Shown in pieces: positions 24,422-36,900 of a DNA stretch of 64,000 bases. Source of the stretch: Ceratodon purpureus (Eukaryota; Streptophyta; Bryopsida; Pseudoditrichales; Ditrichaceae); NCBI GenBank assembly GCA_014871385.1, contig CM026422.1, positions 23,305,014 to 23,369,013 of the forward strand. Direction: 5' to 3'. Position 1 is the stretch's first letter, and every line of letters starts with the position of its first letter. The position numbers and the translations under genes are program-made. A model generated the notes under the pieces. That model saw only the letters and a list, made by a program, of their open reading frames with translations, did not search any database and was not told where the DNA came from.

Positions 24422-27400
24422 ATGGGAGAATTTCTGTCCGTGTCCAGATTGACGGAGTTGGTAGTGTTGTCTCTGGTACTGTGTGCAAGTTTGATCTTTG
24501 TGCAGCTTGCAAACGCTCAGCCTGTTCAGACAGGTCAGTTCTACAACTTCGACACGAGCGATATATATGTCAGCTTAGAAACTGAAATTGTTTTGGGAAT
24601 TGGTTTACCAAAAAATGTGTTCGTTCGATACGTGGGCATGAAACAGGTTGTAGTACTCTAGTGTCCATGATCAAGTCATTAGTGATCTCGTGACCTGCAA
24701 AGTTATAGAATCAGAGAAGTTGTCTCCTCCCACTAGAGGCCATAGCCTTCTCTAACACTGGTTGTGGATTTTCCTGTTGTGACAGGGTTTTTGAGTATCG
24801 ACTGTGGGACAGACACGAGCTACATCGACCCAGTGACAACAATCCAATGGCAACCCGACACAAACTTCATCTCCACAGGCTACACTGCTGCTCCAGTGCA
24901 ATCTCTAACCGACAACCTCACTGATATGTTCTCCGAGTTCAGGACTCTTCGCTTCTTTAACGACTCCAGCTACCCAAAGTACTGCTACAGCCTCCCTGTC
25001 ACGGAAAACACCTCCTACTCCCTCAGAGCCACCTTCTTCTATGGCGACTCCAACGCAGCAGGGCCTGATCCCCCCTCGTTTCGGTTGGCCTTGGATGCCA
25101 CCATCATGGTTAACGTCACCACCGATAGGGACTTTGCATACTACTATGAGTTCACATATCTGTCTAGAGGCAACATCACCTACTTGTGTTTGCTCAGAGA
25201 CGAAACACGACACAATCCGTTCATTTCTGCCATCTCGCTCCGGCCTGCTGTCATGTACAGACGGTTTGATGGATATTTTGCTGATAATAAGTATATTCGG
25301 ACGCGAGCAAGGTACAATTTCGGTGGCGCGGATCGCGTCAGGTGATGTGTATTTCCTATCAATTCTCTTCAGGGGTGAATTATGTAATTTTACTCTTTGC
25401 TATCACGTACTAGTGAGTGGAAGTGAACATTTTTAACACTCTCGTTGCACCACTATTACCACCATTGAGTCTGAATGGGCCTTACTTGAATACTTAAAAA
25501 GCCCTGCTCATTACCTTAAAGCTTTATTCACATGATTTACTATAACAAAATTAAATTTCATTAGCTAATTAGATGATTTTCTGATTCAGAAATAGTGAAA
25601 TTACGCTATCAAGAGTGCTAAAAATGTGAACTCAGATTTGAGTTTAGACCTCATTCTTTAACACTTTTCTAGCACCACTACTACAATCGTGCGTGTGGAT
25701 CATTTTTGATAAATTTGCCCTTCTGCATGAGGTTTGCTCTCTATGATTTCTTTGCTGATAAGAGACTCTGCATTCGGAATTATTTTCAGGTTTCCAACTG
25801 ATGTTCACGATCGGTACTGGAACCCAATTGGGCCGAATTCTACCCAATTGAGGAATAATACAACACCTATCCAGATTCTATCAACAACAACTAAACTCGA
25901 TTTATCTGATTACGGCACAATAGTCCCAGAAGTGGTTCTTCAAACTGCAGTCACCGCTCAGGGGAACATGACCATTCAACTCACGAACTACGAATCTCCT
26001 TATTCATACTTGATTCTCCATTTCGCTGAGCTGGACAATCATACATCTAATGTGTCACGAAAGTTTATGGTGGAGGTACCCGATGTGTCTACAGATTCAT
26101 ATGTGAACCCTTGGAATTATTCACTCGAACCGTTCAAGCCAATGTTTTGGTATTTCTGGGGGGTGTCACTCACAAGCGACTCCGATAAGATCACCTTCTA
26201 TCCTAGGCCCAGGTCAAGGCTGGGTCCCCTCTTGAATGCCATGGAGATCTATACTGTCGTTGATATTGCAGCTTATACAACGAGTGCACAAGATGGTGAG
26301 CTCATCTAATTCCTGGCTAATCCTCAGAGTATTCTAGATACTGATGATTTTAATTTTACCCTGCCCAAGAATGTTGCACAAGAGCACTACAGCATTGCAA
26401 AAAATTGCATGTGTATAACGAGTTTCTGATGTAATTTTGGAGTGTGCAGCACAAGCAATTGAGGCTATCAAGAAGAGCATGAACCTTACAGAATGGACAG
26501 GAGATCCGTGCCTTCCAGTGCCGCATTCATGGGTCACTTGCAATTTGCCTGGACCAATGCTGCAATTGCCAAGAGTGGACCAATTGTAAGTACACAGATA
26601 GGAATATTTATTGACCTTCATAATGGTTAGCATGATGTGCACATACCGGCTAAGTGTCATCATAGAGGTGAGAAACTAGTTCAATTAATAGAAAGGGTGG
26701 TTTCATGGTGTGATCATGTGCAGGAGCCTGTCGGGGTACAATCTACAAGGAACCATTCCAGCTTCATCCTTCGCTCTTCTGGATGTCAGCAGCTTGTAAG
26801 TAACACCGTTCTACATCCTTGGCTGTGAGCAGGGTTATTAATCTTTTTAATCAATCCAAGTTGAAGTTGTGAAATGGGGCTGATGCCGTATCTGTTATGC
26901 AGGTCACTTGACAACAATGCATTCACAGGGACATTCCCTGACGTCAGCTCAATGACGACCCTGCAGCAACTGTGAGTACCCTTGTCGCTAGTGATAAGAT
27001 TCGATGCCCTTCTTTGAAAAGAATCCATCCAGGATCTGAAGATACCATGTAGAGTAGTGAATTCTTTGTTTCTATGCACAGGCATCTGCATAACAATCAA
27101 CTAAGTGGGCCACTTCCCGACTGGCTGGCAAACATGACAAGCTTGCAAGAGTTGTAAGTTACCTTCACCATGATTTCTTATTACTAATTCCATTCTAGAA
27201 TTAGTTCGACATGTTACCAAGCACCACTAACCTGTTAGAGGGTCGGTGTCACTGTTCTCTAACGTGGAACCCATATCTTCTAGCCCGCCTTCTAGCCCGC
27301 CTTCTAGCTAGTCCGAAAGCTTCATGGAAACTTGCCCTTAATGAAAAATTTCACAATCTGAAGTTGCATGTTCAAACAGGTCTATCCAGAACAACAACTT

Positions 27401-27769
27401 CAGTGGCACCATTCCACCGCAGCTCCTTGCAAGAAACGCATTGAATTTCACGTACTCATTCATCCTATCAACCCCCCTTCCATTACATTCACGTTTTTAA
27501 CAAACTATACATTGATACGCATGGAGCTTGTACTTTCTTGTTTTAATGTTTCTAAGATACTGTAACTCTACAACATATGCGCTCGTACATTGCGTTAAAT
27601 CTAAAAGAGTTTTTGTGTCTTTCGCAGATACCGACCTGGAAACCCGTGGTTGATTGGACCGGATTCCACTTCGAATAATACAGTGGGCAGCACAGGCACA
27701 AAACCTGTTGTACGCACTGCATACATGTTTGCTACTGTCACAACAATATTGTCAACTCTGTACATGTAA
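24422..27769 (+). CDS. Malectin-like/LRR cell-surface protein, probably GPI-anchored
   Basis: Nine exons join in phase: 24422-24533, 24786-25341, 25790-26295, 26450-26585, 26724-26795, 26903-26971, 27082-27153, 27380-27451 and 27628-27769, giving 578 aa. Order: signal peptide (about 1-32, ending in LANA), a malectin-like domain opening with FLSIDCGTDTSYIDP and closing in NAMEIYTVVDI, a GDPC motif as in SYMRK-type ectodomains, then four LRRs. The LRR exons are 72, 69, 72 and 72 nt, all in phase 2, one repeat per exon. The C-terminus is a short hydrophobic tail (VRTAYMFATVTTILSTLYM) right before the stop, with no cytoplasmic or kinase domain. This resembles plant di-glucose-binding/LRR proteins and GPI-anchored receptors. 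A wall or apoplast ligand-binding role is inferred. Confidence 0.88.
27277..27308 (+). repeat. CTTCTAGCCCGC tandem repeat in an intron
   Basis: Two full 12-bp units plus a partial third, inside the intron between LRR exons 7 and 8 of the malectin/LRR gene. Confidence 0.8.
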
Positions 27770-28355
27770 AGAAACTACATCAGCAGCTGTAAAACCAGTT
27801 TGTAACACCCTTTCAATAGAGAGCACTGTATGTATCGCTGGTTAGAATTTGCTGTTGCTCAAGCGTTTTATCTAAATTGTCAAACGAAAGAGATAGACAG
27901 GGTCTTTCAAGGAAACTCACATACAACCATCGCGATACATTCGTTCTTCACAGATTCAGACACTTCCCCAGAGCATATTAGACCCATGATTGGAGCCCAA
28001 TAATCTGCCATCAATAAATAAGGACTACAATTCAAACTCTCAAGTTTTCACTTTCACAAGCTGATCATACTGTATAAAAAATGCATCCACACTTTGGATG
28101 TTCCAACTACACCGAACCATCGCCTCATCTATCCAATGTACAGATCGGATCGAAATTCGTGGTTTGGAGACTATAGCTTATCCTATCCTTGCCTTCGGAA
28201 AGCCCTCTGTGCACCCCAAACATGTCATCAATAATACTACTCGTAATGTACACACCTGTGCATGCAGGTCCATCATGGGAATGTCGAGGTGGAGAATTCC
28301 ATCAGGTAGCGAAATGGGGGGTTTCAAATTCCAATTTAGCACACATGTCTTCAAA
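27770..28355. other. Convergent 3' flanks
   Basis: About 590 bp between two convergent genes. No feature is seen except AATAAATAAGG (about 28013-28023), a possible polyadenylation signal for the plus-strand gene. Confidence 0.4.
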
Positions 28356-30302
28356 CTAAACGTCCACAGGGTCCTTGTAGCAAGTAGTAGGATCAACTCC
28401 ACCGTAAAAATCAAACCCATAGTTATCAGTGTGCCTGATAACATCGTCGCTCAGACCCATGCAGTAAAGCCCTGTAGTGTAAGACAGCACTGAAAGAGCA
28501 GCTTGGTCTTGTCGGTGATTGTACCGATCGGAGCCCTCAGGGGCTATACATTGCCTTGTAATGGAGCACTCATACCATGGACGAAACAACTTCGTGTAAC
28601 TATCAAGAGTGAAGCCCATTCGCGAAGCGTCACAATTCCGCTGGCGTTTGATGTACCTGTAATCAGCTTGGAAGTACTTCAGCTGGCCTATATGCGTCCA
28701 TTGCTCGACAATTCCCTCAGATTTATGTCCACCGAATCCTTTCTGCTTTACCCAGTCTAAGCTCTCAACTAAAGAAACAGGTGTGAGTATGCGGCAACCC
28801 GCATCCAGCCAGAGTATGAATCCCCGCTCTTGTAAGACAATGTCAGCCATTAAGGCTTTCCATGCATACTCTCCTGCATTCCACCAAAAGGAGATAATAA
28901 AATTTAGATCACAAAGCTTCAACTTAGCAATTTACGAAACCTTAACAAGAGATTTGAAGATTGAAGATAGGGAGGGGTTAGCACCTTTGCCACCATCATG
29001 AATAGCGATGAGGTCTTTATTCAACCGCATCCAAACCGGGTATTTCTCAAACGGGAACTTGCGAGCCTCAGCCTTCACCCCTAGCCCCTCCAATTCCTTA
29101 ATCACACAGCTCAAATACTTCTTCTGTTTTGGGCTGAACTCATCCATGGTCCAAGCCACCACGGAGACATTATAACTCTGTTTCACCCTAAAGCTAGACG
29201 CCTGCTTCCCTATCGACCTCAGAAGAAGAAGGCCATACTTGAAGTGGTTGCTACTGAAGGCCGTCACTATAGTTGGCCTCCACTCGGGAAGAGTGATAGG
29301 CTCCTGTGTCGAATCTGGAGTATCTATGTAAACCACTTCACGCTCCTTGTAGTAGATCTCTCTCGTCCATGCTGGACACGCTTGCTCGACGTACTTCGTA
29401 CTGTGTCCGACCACAAGCGTCTTACAGTTCACCTAAAACATGACAAAGACATGAATTACTTGCAAATTTACACCCTAACAAATATCCACACTCAATCTCA
29501 AAGTAGCAGCAATCAAAGAGTAGAAGACCTCATGAAATTATCCATGTTCTAGAAACATCTGGAATGTTTCCAACAATGTAATACATCTTTTTAACATAGA
29601 GAGCATCTGCAATCCCAACTCAACACCACATCAGGTCAAGAAACAGAGTATCTGAAACTGATGAAAGTAAATCCCCCCGACTGTCTCTTGGAGATAAAAA
29701 TCAAAGCAAAGGGCAACACGAGAAATGTGAAGTGGAATGGAGGGCAGGTGTGAGAGATAACGAACCCGTTGCTCAGAATCCAGCAAGTCGAGGAAGCTCT
29801 CGCACTTCACGGCCGGGCCAAGAGCGTCGCGCGCTAATTTACAAACAAGGGAAGTGTAATCAGTCCTCACCAACACATTTCGCAAGTCGGGTTCCACTAA
29901 CCCAACCTCCCCAGGCACTTGGGCTACGCTCAACACGCGCTGAAAGATCCGGCGCAGCTTCCAGAATGGCAGGCGATTGAACGAGGGGACGCCAACGTCG
30001 TCGCCAATGACGATCACCACACAAATCCTCCACACATGGGTGGCGTTCCCGTGGTTGATTCTCTCCGGTGGCAGCGCTGCAACCGAGTTGGAGCATCCAG
30101 AGATGGCGTAACTGTATTGCCAGTAGTAGTATGTAGTCCCAAGCGAGATTAGTGTCAGCAACAGGAACACTGCCACCACTGAGAGCTGCACTGGCTTGCA
30201 CCACATCCGCAGCCGCGACGGCATCCGCGCGCGCGCCATCCGCTTCGTGTCCGGATCTAGCAGCCTTTCCTGCTCATGACTGGCACAAGTTTTAGCTACC
30301 AT
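28356..30302 (-). CDS. Type II membrane DUF1647-like putative glycosyltransferase
   Basis: Three exons (30302-29682, 29432-28985, 28873-28356) join in phase to 528 aa. A short basic cytosolic tail is followed by one membrane segment (LSVVAVFLLLTLISL, about residues 39-53), the usual plan of a Golgi type II enzyme. The luminal part has VTAFSSNHFKYGLLLLRSIG, then RKFPFEKYPVWMR, YAWKALMADIVLQERGFILW and LDAGCRI, the order seen in DUF1647 proteins with a glycosyltransferase-A-like fold. Near the end are the cysteine-containing CSITRQCIAPEGSDRYNHRQ and CYKDPVDV. The donor sugar and acceptor cannot be told. The exon 1 donor (GTCGGG) is weak but is the only one giving phase 0. Confidence 0.8.
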
Positions 30303-31978
30303 GACCCCTCATTCAATCCACATCCCACAAAACTCAAAACACCAAATCCAACCCCCATTGCCTGCCGATCCATCCTCCAAACAAGATGCTCTTCAACAAC
30401 CCACGAACCATTCAACGCTGCGCAACCCACTGTGACCTAATCCTCGCCCAACCATCCAAAACCCCGCCATCTCTCCAGCTCCACACCATCCCAACCCTGT
30501 GGCCTAAACCTAACCTTCCTCAACCAAAACCTACTCAAAAACAACTCAAAAACTGCTCAAAAACTGCTCAAAAACAACTCAAAAAATGCTCAAAGCCCAC
30601 TCAAACCCTGCTCACTGAACACACTGATCTCACAACCGACAATCCCTCCACAAAACTCAGAAAATACAGAAAAATAATGCTCCTTGACAAGGCAATGGCC
30701 CTTGTTCCAGTCCAGGAGGAGAAAATTATGCAACTGTGTGATCCCATTTGCAGGGTGCTAAATAAAACACATTGAGAGGAGATTGAGAGGATGATGAATT
30801 TGAGTTCAGAAAATGGATCACCTGCCATCTCCAGGATCCGGGGTGAATCCTCTCCATGTCATGGACTCACTGCGTTGGTACTTCATCGTGACCAAAGCTA
30901 TAAACTCAGATCACACCTCCACCAGTTACCCAACTTAATTGGATCACCTACAGTGCTGTGCACCAAATGGAGATCACCTACAACTCACCACTGTCAACTG
31001 CTTGAATTCATTACAATATCTGTCTCCTCACACCACCATGTCCCATCCTCTGTCTCCTCACACATCACTCTCATGTCATGTTGATTCCGGTAGCTCATCT
31101 GCACATGCAAGATGAAGACAAGAGATGGTTTTTCCTTAAATCAACACCAGGACAACCATCTCTTCACTGCTCACAGCTTCTACCTTTGCACTGAATTCAG
31201 AGCTCCACTTGTGGAAAAACCAACATCTGAGAGATGCAATTTTTGCAGACCTATATCATGAGAGATGGAGACCTGTGATGAGCATTTACGTTGTTGAGGA
31301 GAGTGAGCTTCGGAGGATGTGAATACATTGCCAAACTCTGATTTTTGCAGACTTTGCACTGGATTCGAGTGTCTGTTTACAGAATTTTCCTGTTTTTTGT
31401 TTCTGTTTTTGTTGTTCAATGCTGGTGATGTTGGTTTCATGACGCGTGTGTTGGGATGACGTCTGTTGTTATTAATATATCAATGCAATGGCCTTGGGAT
31501 GCGGTTCCAGCTTCAATATGGCAGCTTTAGAGGTCAGTCCTTTGTGTTTTTTGGTGTTTTTTGTGTTTTTTTTCTGAGCTAAAGGTGAAGCACGAGTATT
31601 TCCAGGTCTGCTGCCGTGGTTTGAAGTGTCATTGACTACGAGTACTGGACTTCAATTGTTACTGTGTGTGCTTTTTGCTTTTGATTTTTCGGTAAACTAG
31701 TTTTTCACAGTTTCATGATGAGTGATTTTACTGTACTGTACTTCCTACTATTGGTGACAATCTCTTTGGCTTTCTCCAGGAGTCTCTACCAGAATCCAGG
31801 ATCAAGAATGTTCCGTAGTGTTGATTAAATTTTAGTTGAAATTCTTATCGAAAAAATAATGTTTGTAATTTTTAAATTAAAATTTTTTCAACACACCGAA
31901 CCATTGTTTCAACTACAATTCTATCAACTAATTCTAATTCCATAAGAAGTTTAAATTGTTTCTACTCTCTCCATGCAA
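30303..31978. other. Intergenic; simple repeats only
   Basis: The 5' flank of the minus-strand gene. About 30535-30595 is a run of CTCAAAAACTG/CTCAAAAACAA units. No exon is supported. Confidence 0.4.
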
Positions 31979-32051
31979 GCTCCCGTGGCCTAATGGATAA
32001 GGCATCTGACTTCTAATCAGGGGATTGTGGGTTCGAGTCCCACCGGGAGTG
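31979..32051 (+). tRNA. tRNA-Arg (anticodon UCU)
   Basis: The full cloverleaf is readable in 73 nt. Acceptor GCTCCCG pairs with CGGGAGT (one G-U). The D arm GCCTAATGGATAAGGC contains the A box. The anticodon stem TCTGA/TCAGG (one wobble) holds loop CTTCTAA with anticodon TCT. The T arm GTGGG-TTCGAGT-CCCAC contains the B box. There is no intron, and the discriminator base is G. It is not part of any gene cluster. Confidence 0.96.
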
Positions 32052-32066
32052 CTTTTTATTTTTTCC
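32052..32066 (+). terminator. RNA polymerase III terminator of tRNA-Arg
   Basis: CTTTTTATTTTTT directly follows the tRNA 3' end; T runs of four or more stop Pol III. Confidence 0.85.
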
Positions 32067-33962
32067 AAATCAATATTTTTTTAACTTGCCAATTTTCCAT
32101 AGAGGTTAGTGAAATATTAAAAGTTACAAAGATTAAAAAGAAGTTGTTGGGGGCTGCACGTCAATTTATCTGAAACTGTCATGTGACATTCTTAGCAAAC
32201 AATCAGTAAAGCAAATTTGCTTTCACACCTCCCAAAAAAGCATAGGTTGCGATGCTCAAAAATGTAAACAATGCTCGTTTAGAGTTGAACAAACCGAAGA
32301 AATAATGTCCATAACTCATAAACTACTATTCATCATAATTTTAGCATTCATCTCGCAACATAAGGTTATGTAACTCCTCCAATTTGACCAATTCAGGGAA
32401 GAAAAAAATCAAGGATCCTACACTAGACAGAGTGGACTCCACTAAGTTTTACGATGGCAAAATGAAACTCAGTCAATATTAGATTTATATTGCAAATGTA
32501 TGGTTTGGATACCATGAGTTTTTATTCATAATTCGCAATCCTTTTTTTTCATTTTTATTAGCTAATAGACATGGAAGAGCTTGGTGGTCACTCCATATTT
32601 GTTGTGAAAAAATTTGGTGGTCTTAAAATTCAAAAAATACTAGTTTTTAAGGATGGAATAACAACCAAACTAATTTTCCATAAGTGTAGAGATTACCAAA
32701 CTTTTACACACCAAGTATAAGGTAGAAGGCCCAGAAACCGCCCCCGTCTTGGAACCGTCCAGTAGCCTTCTCCTAGCATGTGTCCTAAAAGTGTGCAAAA
32801 GCGTTCTAGTTCCATCTATGGCTACAAAAATTGAGTGCTTGTGATTCATACAGAAACATTCTATTCTTAGAATTCAAGTGGTCATATTAACCATGACTCT
32901 ATGAGCGGTTAATGTCCCCCCTAGGGCTGAACACTCAAAAATTCATAAGAAATTGTAGACTTACTCAAAAAATGATTTTTTTTTATTTTTTATTTTTTTA
33001 GATGGCTTTGCACTAGCTTTGCACTCCATCCAAAAATTATAAACTTTTTCCACCACTGCTCCAAATGAGCAAACCTGAAATTTAGACGGTTTCTTGGCCC
33101 TTTACCTTAGTGAAACCACTAAGCTCATCCATGCCTCCAAACTATTTGGAGTAAAAAAAGGACAATACAATAAAGCAAAACTCATGGTATCTTTTAAAAA
33201 CACAAGGTGACTTAGAGGATTACTCTATTATGTCAGAGACTGAGTCCAACTGTACGGTATTCCAGTCTCCGATGAACAAGTACCCTTTGTTCTTTCCCAT
33301 ATTTTTCTATCAGTTTCTGCATTATGGATTACAAGAATCAATACCAGAATGCGCTCTCAGTTGAATGTCCCAATAAAGTAGGCTCAAGTACAACATCATC
33401 AAATTGTGGCAAACCTGTCAGTGCCTTGATGCACAAATATGGCACGGTTTAAAGGCACGTACAAAATATGGGAATGGATTTCTTTATTAATTAAATTATC
33501 GAGTCCACGACCAAATCGTCTAGCCTGCTAAAATTGTACAGAAACCTTGGGTTCCTACCAACCTGCACATTTGCATATTCAATGCATTGTGTAAGCATGT
33601 AGATCAGAATATAAACAACTTGTTTTTACCAAGCGATCACTCTACATCTTGATAGATACGGCTTAGTATGTTACCAAAATGAAGACAAACACACATTAAA
33701 TAGCATTTGTAGATTGCAAAACGTTCTGCTCGCTATTTCCTATCATGAGCAAAATTCACCAAATGAGCTTAGATACGAGTATAATTTTAGACAAGATTCG
33801 TTTTTCACAAAAAATTGCCTGAATTTAAGACAAGGTGACGCAGCAGACAGATATTCTAAACAAGCACCACCATAAACATTCAGCTTCATCCAACACTGGA
33901 ATCTCAGAGGGGATACGAAGCAATGATATATTCAAGTGTAAAAGAATGGAGATATACCAAGG
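32067..33962. other. Intergenic with one MITE
   Basis: AT-rich DNA downstream of the tRNA. The only structure I support is the inverted-repeat element at 32719-33108. Confidence 0.4.
32719..33108. mobile_element. MITE-like element, family B, ~390 bp
   Basis: The left terminus AAGGTAGAAGGCCCAGAAAC (32719-32738) continues CGCC. The right terminus, read inward as its reverse complement, is AAGGTAAAGGGCCAAGAAAC then CGTC (33085-33108). About 20 of 24 positions agree. An internal GAGCGGTT lies near 32904. There is no coding capacity. No clear target duplication was found. Confidence 0.7.
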
Positions 33963-36900
33963 TCAGAAGTCATCGTCGTGATCCCAGGACTGTTGTTCAT
34001 CATACCACCATGTCTTCACAGTGCAATCATGCGAGCAGCTGCATACCCACGAAATTTTGACATGGATCAGCACATGTGATCCAGCTGGCAGGAGCAAATA
34101 TCATGCGCCTTCTACTAGCGTCTGTAGGTAAAACTAGAAGTACATTTAACAAGCAAATTCGCATCCTGGAGCAATGCTGAATGACATTACCTGACGAGAA
34201 GACTCTGATGGGCATTCCAGACAGCTCGGTAAGCAATATCGCTATGGCAATCAGGGCTGTGGCTGCCTAGCCTCTGAAGTATTTCTCCTGTTGCTGCATC
34301 CCAAATGTATACAAGACCATCCTGATACAGACGAGGGACAGTTAGCTGATTTAGAACTTGTAGTATTCATCAATTTGCAGTGCTTTATAGCAAATATTTA
34401 AATATAAAATTTAATGAAGCATCGTACAAAATATATCATTCTGCTAAATGTGAAGCTAAACCAAGGTCTCCTACACCGAACAAGGAGAAGTCCTCGCTTC
34501 AAATTATACTAGAAATTACAACCATGATGGAAAGTACCTCGGAACCGCCAACAACAAGAGACTCATCAGGTCCAAAACTTGCCCGCACAAAGTTTTTACT
34601 TGTATTTTGATGGCCCTTGAATCTCCTCATAGGTCGCGCCTAAAAACATGGCCACAGAATCCAATCACCTTGTTGAAATCTTGGATTGCATTCTGTAGAA
34701 AAGTAGTGAATGACTTTTTCCAGGAAACAGCAGAAAGAACCCGTTACGCCCCAGCAGGGGAGATGAAACAGTACAAGATAGAAAAAAACTTGTAATATAC
34801 GTTGGAAGGAATACTGACCAGTCGCACATCCCAGAGTCGATTGGAGTTATCCTTGGACCCGCTCAAGAGAAGACCACCGGCCTTGTTCATCTCAACTGAT
34901 GTTACTTCTGTTGGCAGCCAAAAAAAGCACATAGTTCATATAATGAGCCTAATCAGTTCCACACAACGGCGTGAAGCATTATTTACTCAGTGTCCGAAGA
35001 AAATGATGCAAGAAAATGAATACCTCCCAAATGTGAGCTGTATGTTTTCACGCATACTCCACTCACTAGATCCCAAAACTTGATCGTACTATCCTTCGAA
35101 CTGCCAACGCAGAAACTCAAGAATTAGTGACTTCCTACTTGATCTCCAAAAAGTAATGAAAATTTCAACTCCCAAAATTTGGTCCTTGAGAACCTTTATT
35201 CAGATAGGTCAATATCACTCACCCACTGATGACGAGGTTACCCAAAGGATTGAAAATGACACGAGAGACAGATGACTTGTGCCCACTGAATGTGCGCAAC
35301 AATGCACCAGTCCGGGCATCCCAAAGCTTCACAGTCTTATCATACCCCCCTGTGACTACGTAATTCTGCGTAAATAATACATCATCACAGTTTTATAGAA
35401 TATCTCAGCATAAAAAACAAACCATGAGTCAACACTTAGAAATTCGTGGAGAAGGATTGTCCAATGTCAACAATAGGAATGAGACGTACATTAGATTGAT
35501 GGTATTTGACACTGTAAACATCACCCTCGTGGCCGGTCAGAGTAGCTGAACACGGGGATTTGTTTGACCCTCGCAAGTTCCAAAACTGCATGAAACCGTT
35601 CCAGTGTTAGCACGTAATCTGCTGATAAACCATGGCGCAGCGTGACACGTCAGTTCCTAGCTAAAGAAATGCCACAAAGACTTGTACCTTAACAGTAGAA
35701 TCCCCAGAAGCGCTTGCAATGAAGTCACCACTACTACTGGAAGTTACATCCCAGATTCGAGATGTATGACCTCCACCACTGCCAAGCTCTCCATCACCCA
35801 AGATCCGTACGCAACGACCATCTTCAACATCCCATACCCGCAGCGTATTGTCACTGCAAGTCCAGGCACCAAAAGTCATGACTATGTCACCATCTCCTAT
35901 AAGTATATTACATAGTATCTGCACATCCAATATCAAAGTGCTCTAATGCCCATCTCGCTTAAAATGAATGGGTGTGGACGAAATATACCTTGACCCCGAG
36001 ACAATTTGAGTGCCTTCCTCTCCAACAAACTCCACACACCTGCCCCAAGCACAGAATGTGATGCCATAAGATAGTTAACCCCGGCATTCCTTTCTTCAGG
36101 CAAGACCAGAACAAAGAGCATTAACCGTAAAAGCGCTGAGTAAAGTAAATTTAATAACTGGTATAAGATCTGACATACTTGACATTGCTGCGATGACCAT
36201 GAAATGTGCTCTTGTGTGCATTAGGAAGAACAAAGCACGAATAGTCCTCAAGCAATCTGCAAGAACCAATGTACTGTTATTAATGCTGTCGTCCGCAATC
36301 CCTTGCCCTTGCCCCTGCCCCTGCCTCTGTCCATCGAGTCTTTCCATCAATGTCGCCAGGGGGAAGGGGCCCAGGGGGAGAATCTAACTCGAGGATTTTT
36401 TTCATTTGATGTGTGAGATAGAACTTCCCAATAACAGAAATCAACACTAATATGAAGAAAGAGGTGACCAGAGAAGCATATGCACATAAAGGAGAGGGTC
36501 TTTACGTGGGCACACTGGGAACAACTTTGGGATGATATCTACTAAACTCGATCTGGTACCGCACCGCCTGTTTCAACAAATGAAGCAGCCTCTGTGGTTG
36601 CACTTCATGCCTTGCAACTGTTTCACAACGCCACAAGATCCATACAAAAGATCAGAAAATCGATTTTGCTGATATCTATCTCAGTAAATTTTAAGACAAG
36701 TGCTCTGCTGAGACCCAGTTGCGAAGAACCTGAAACCAGTCCATTCTCCATGACATCGAAACAGAGCAAACATATTCAAATTCTGTTGTTTCGGGGGCCT
36801 GCGTATCCAAGAAGCACCCAATAATCCATCAACTAATATTAACATCTGACTTTTAAACTATCAAGCCCAACTCAAGAAAATTTCATTCCTAGAACACACC

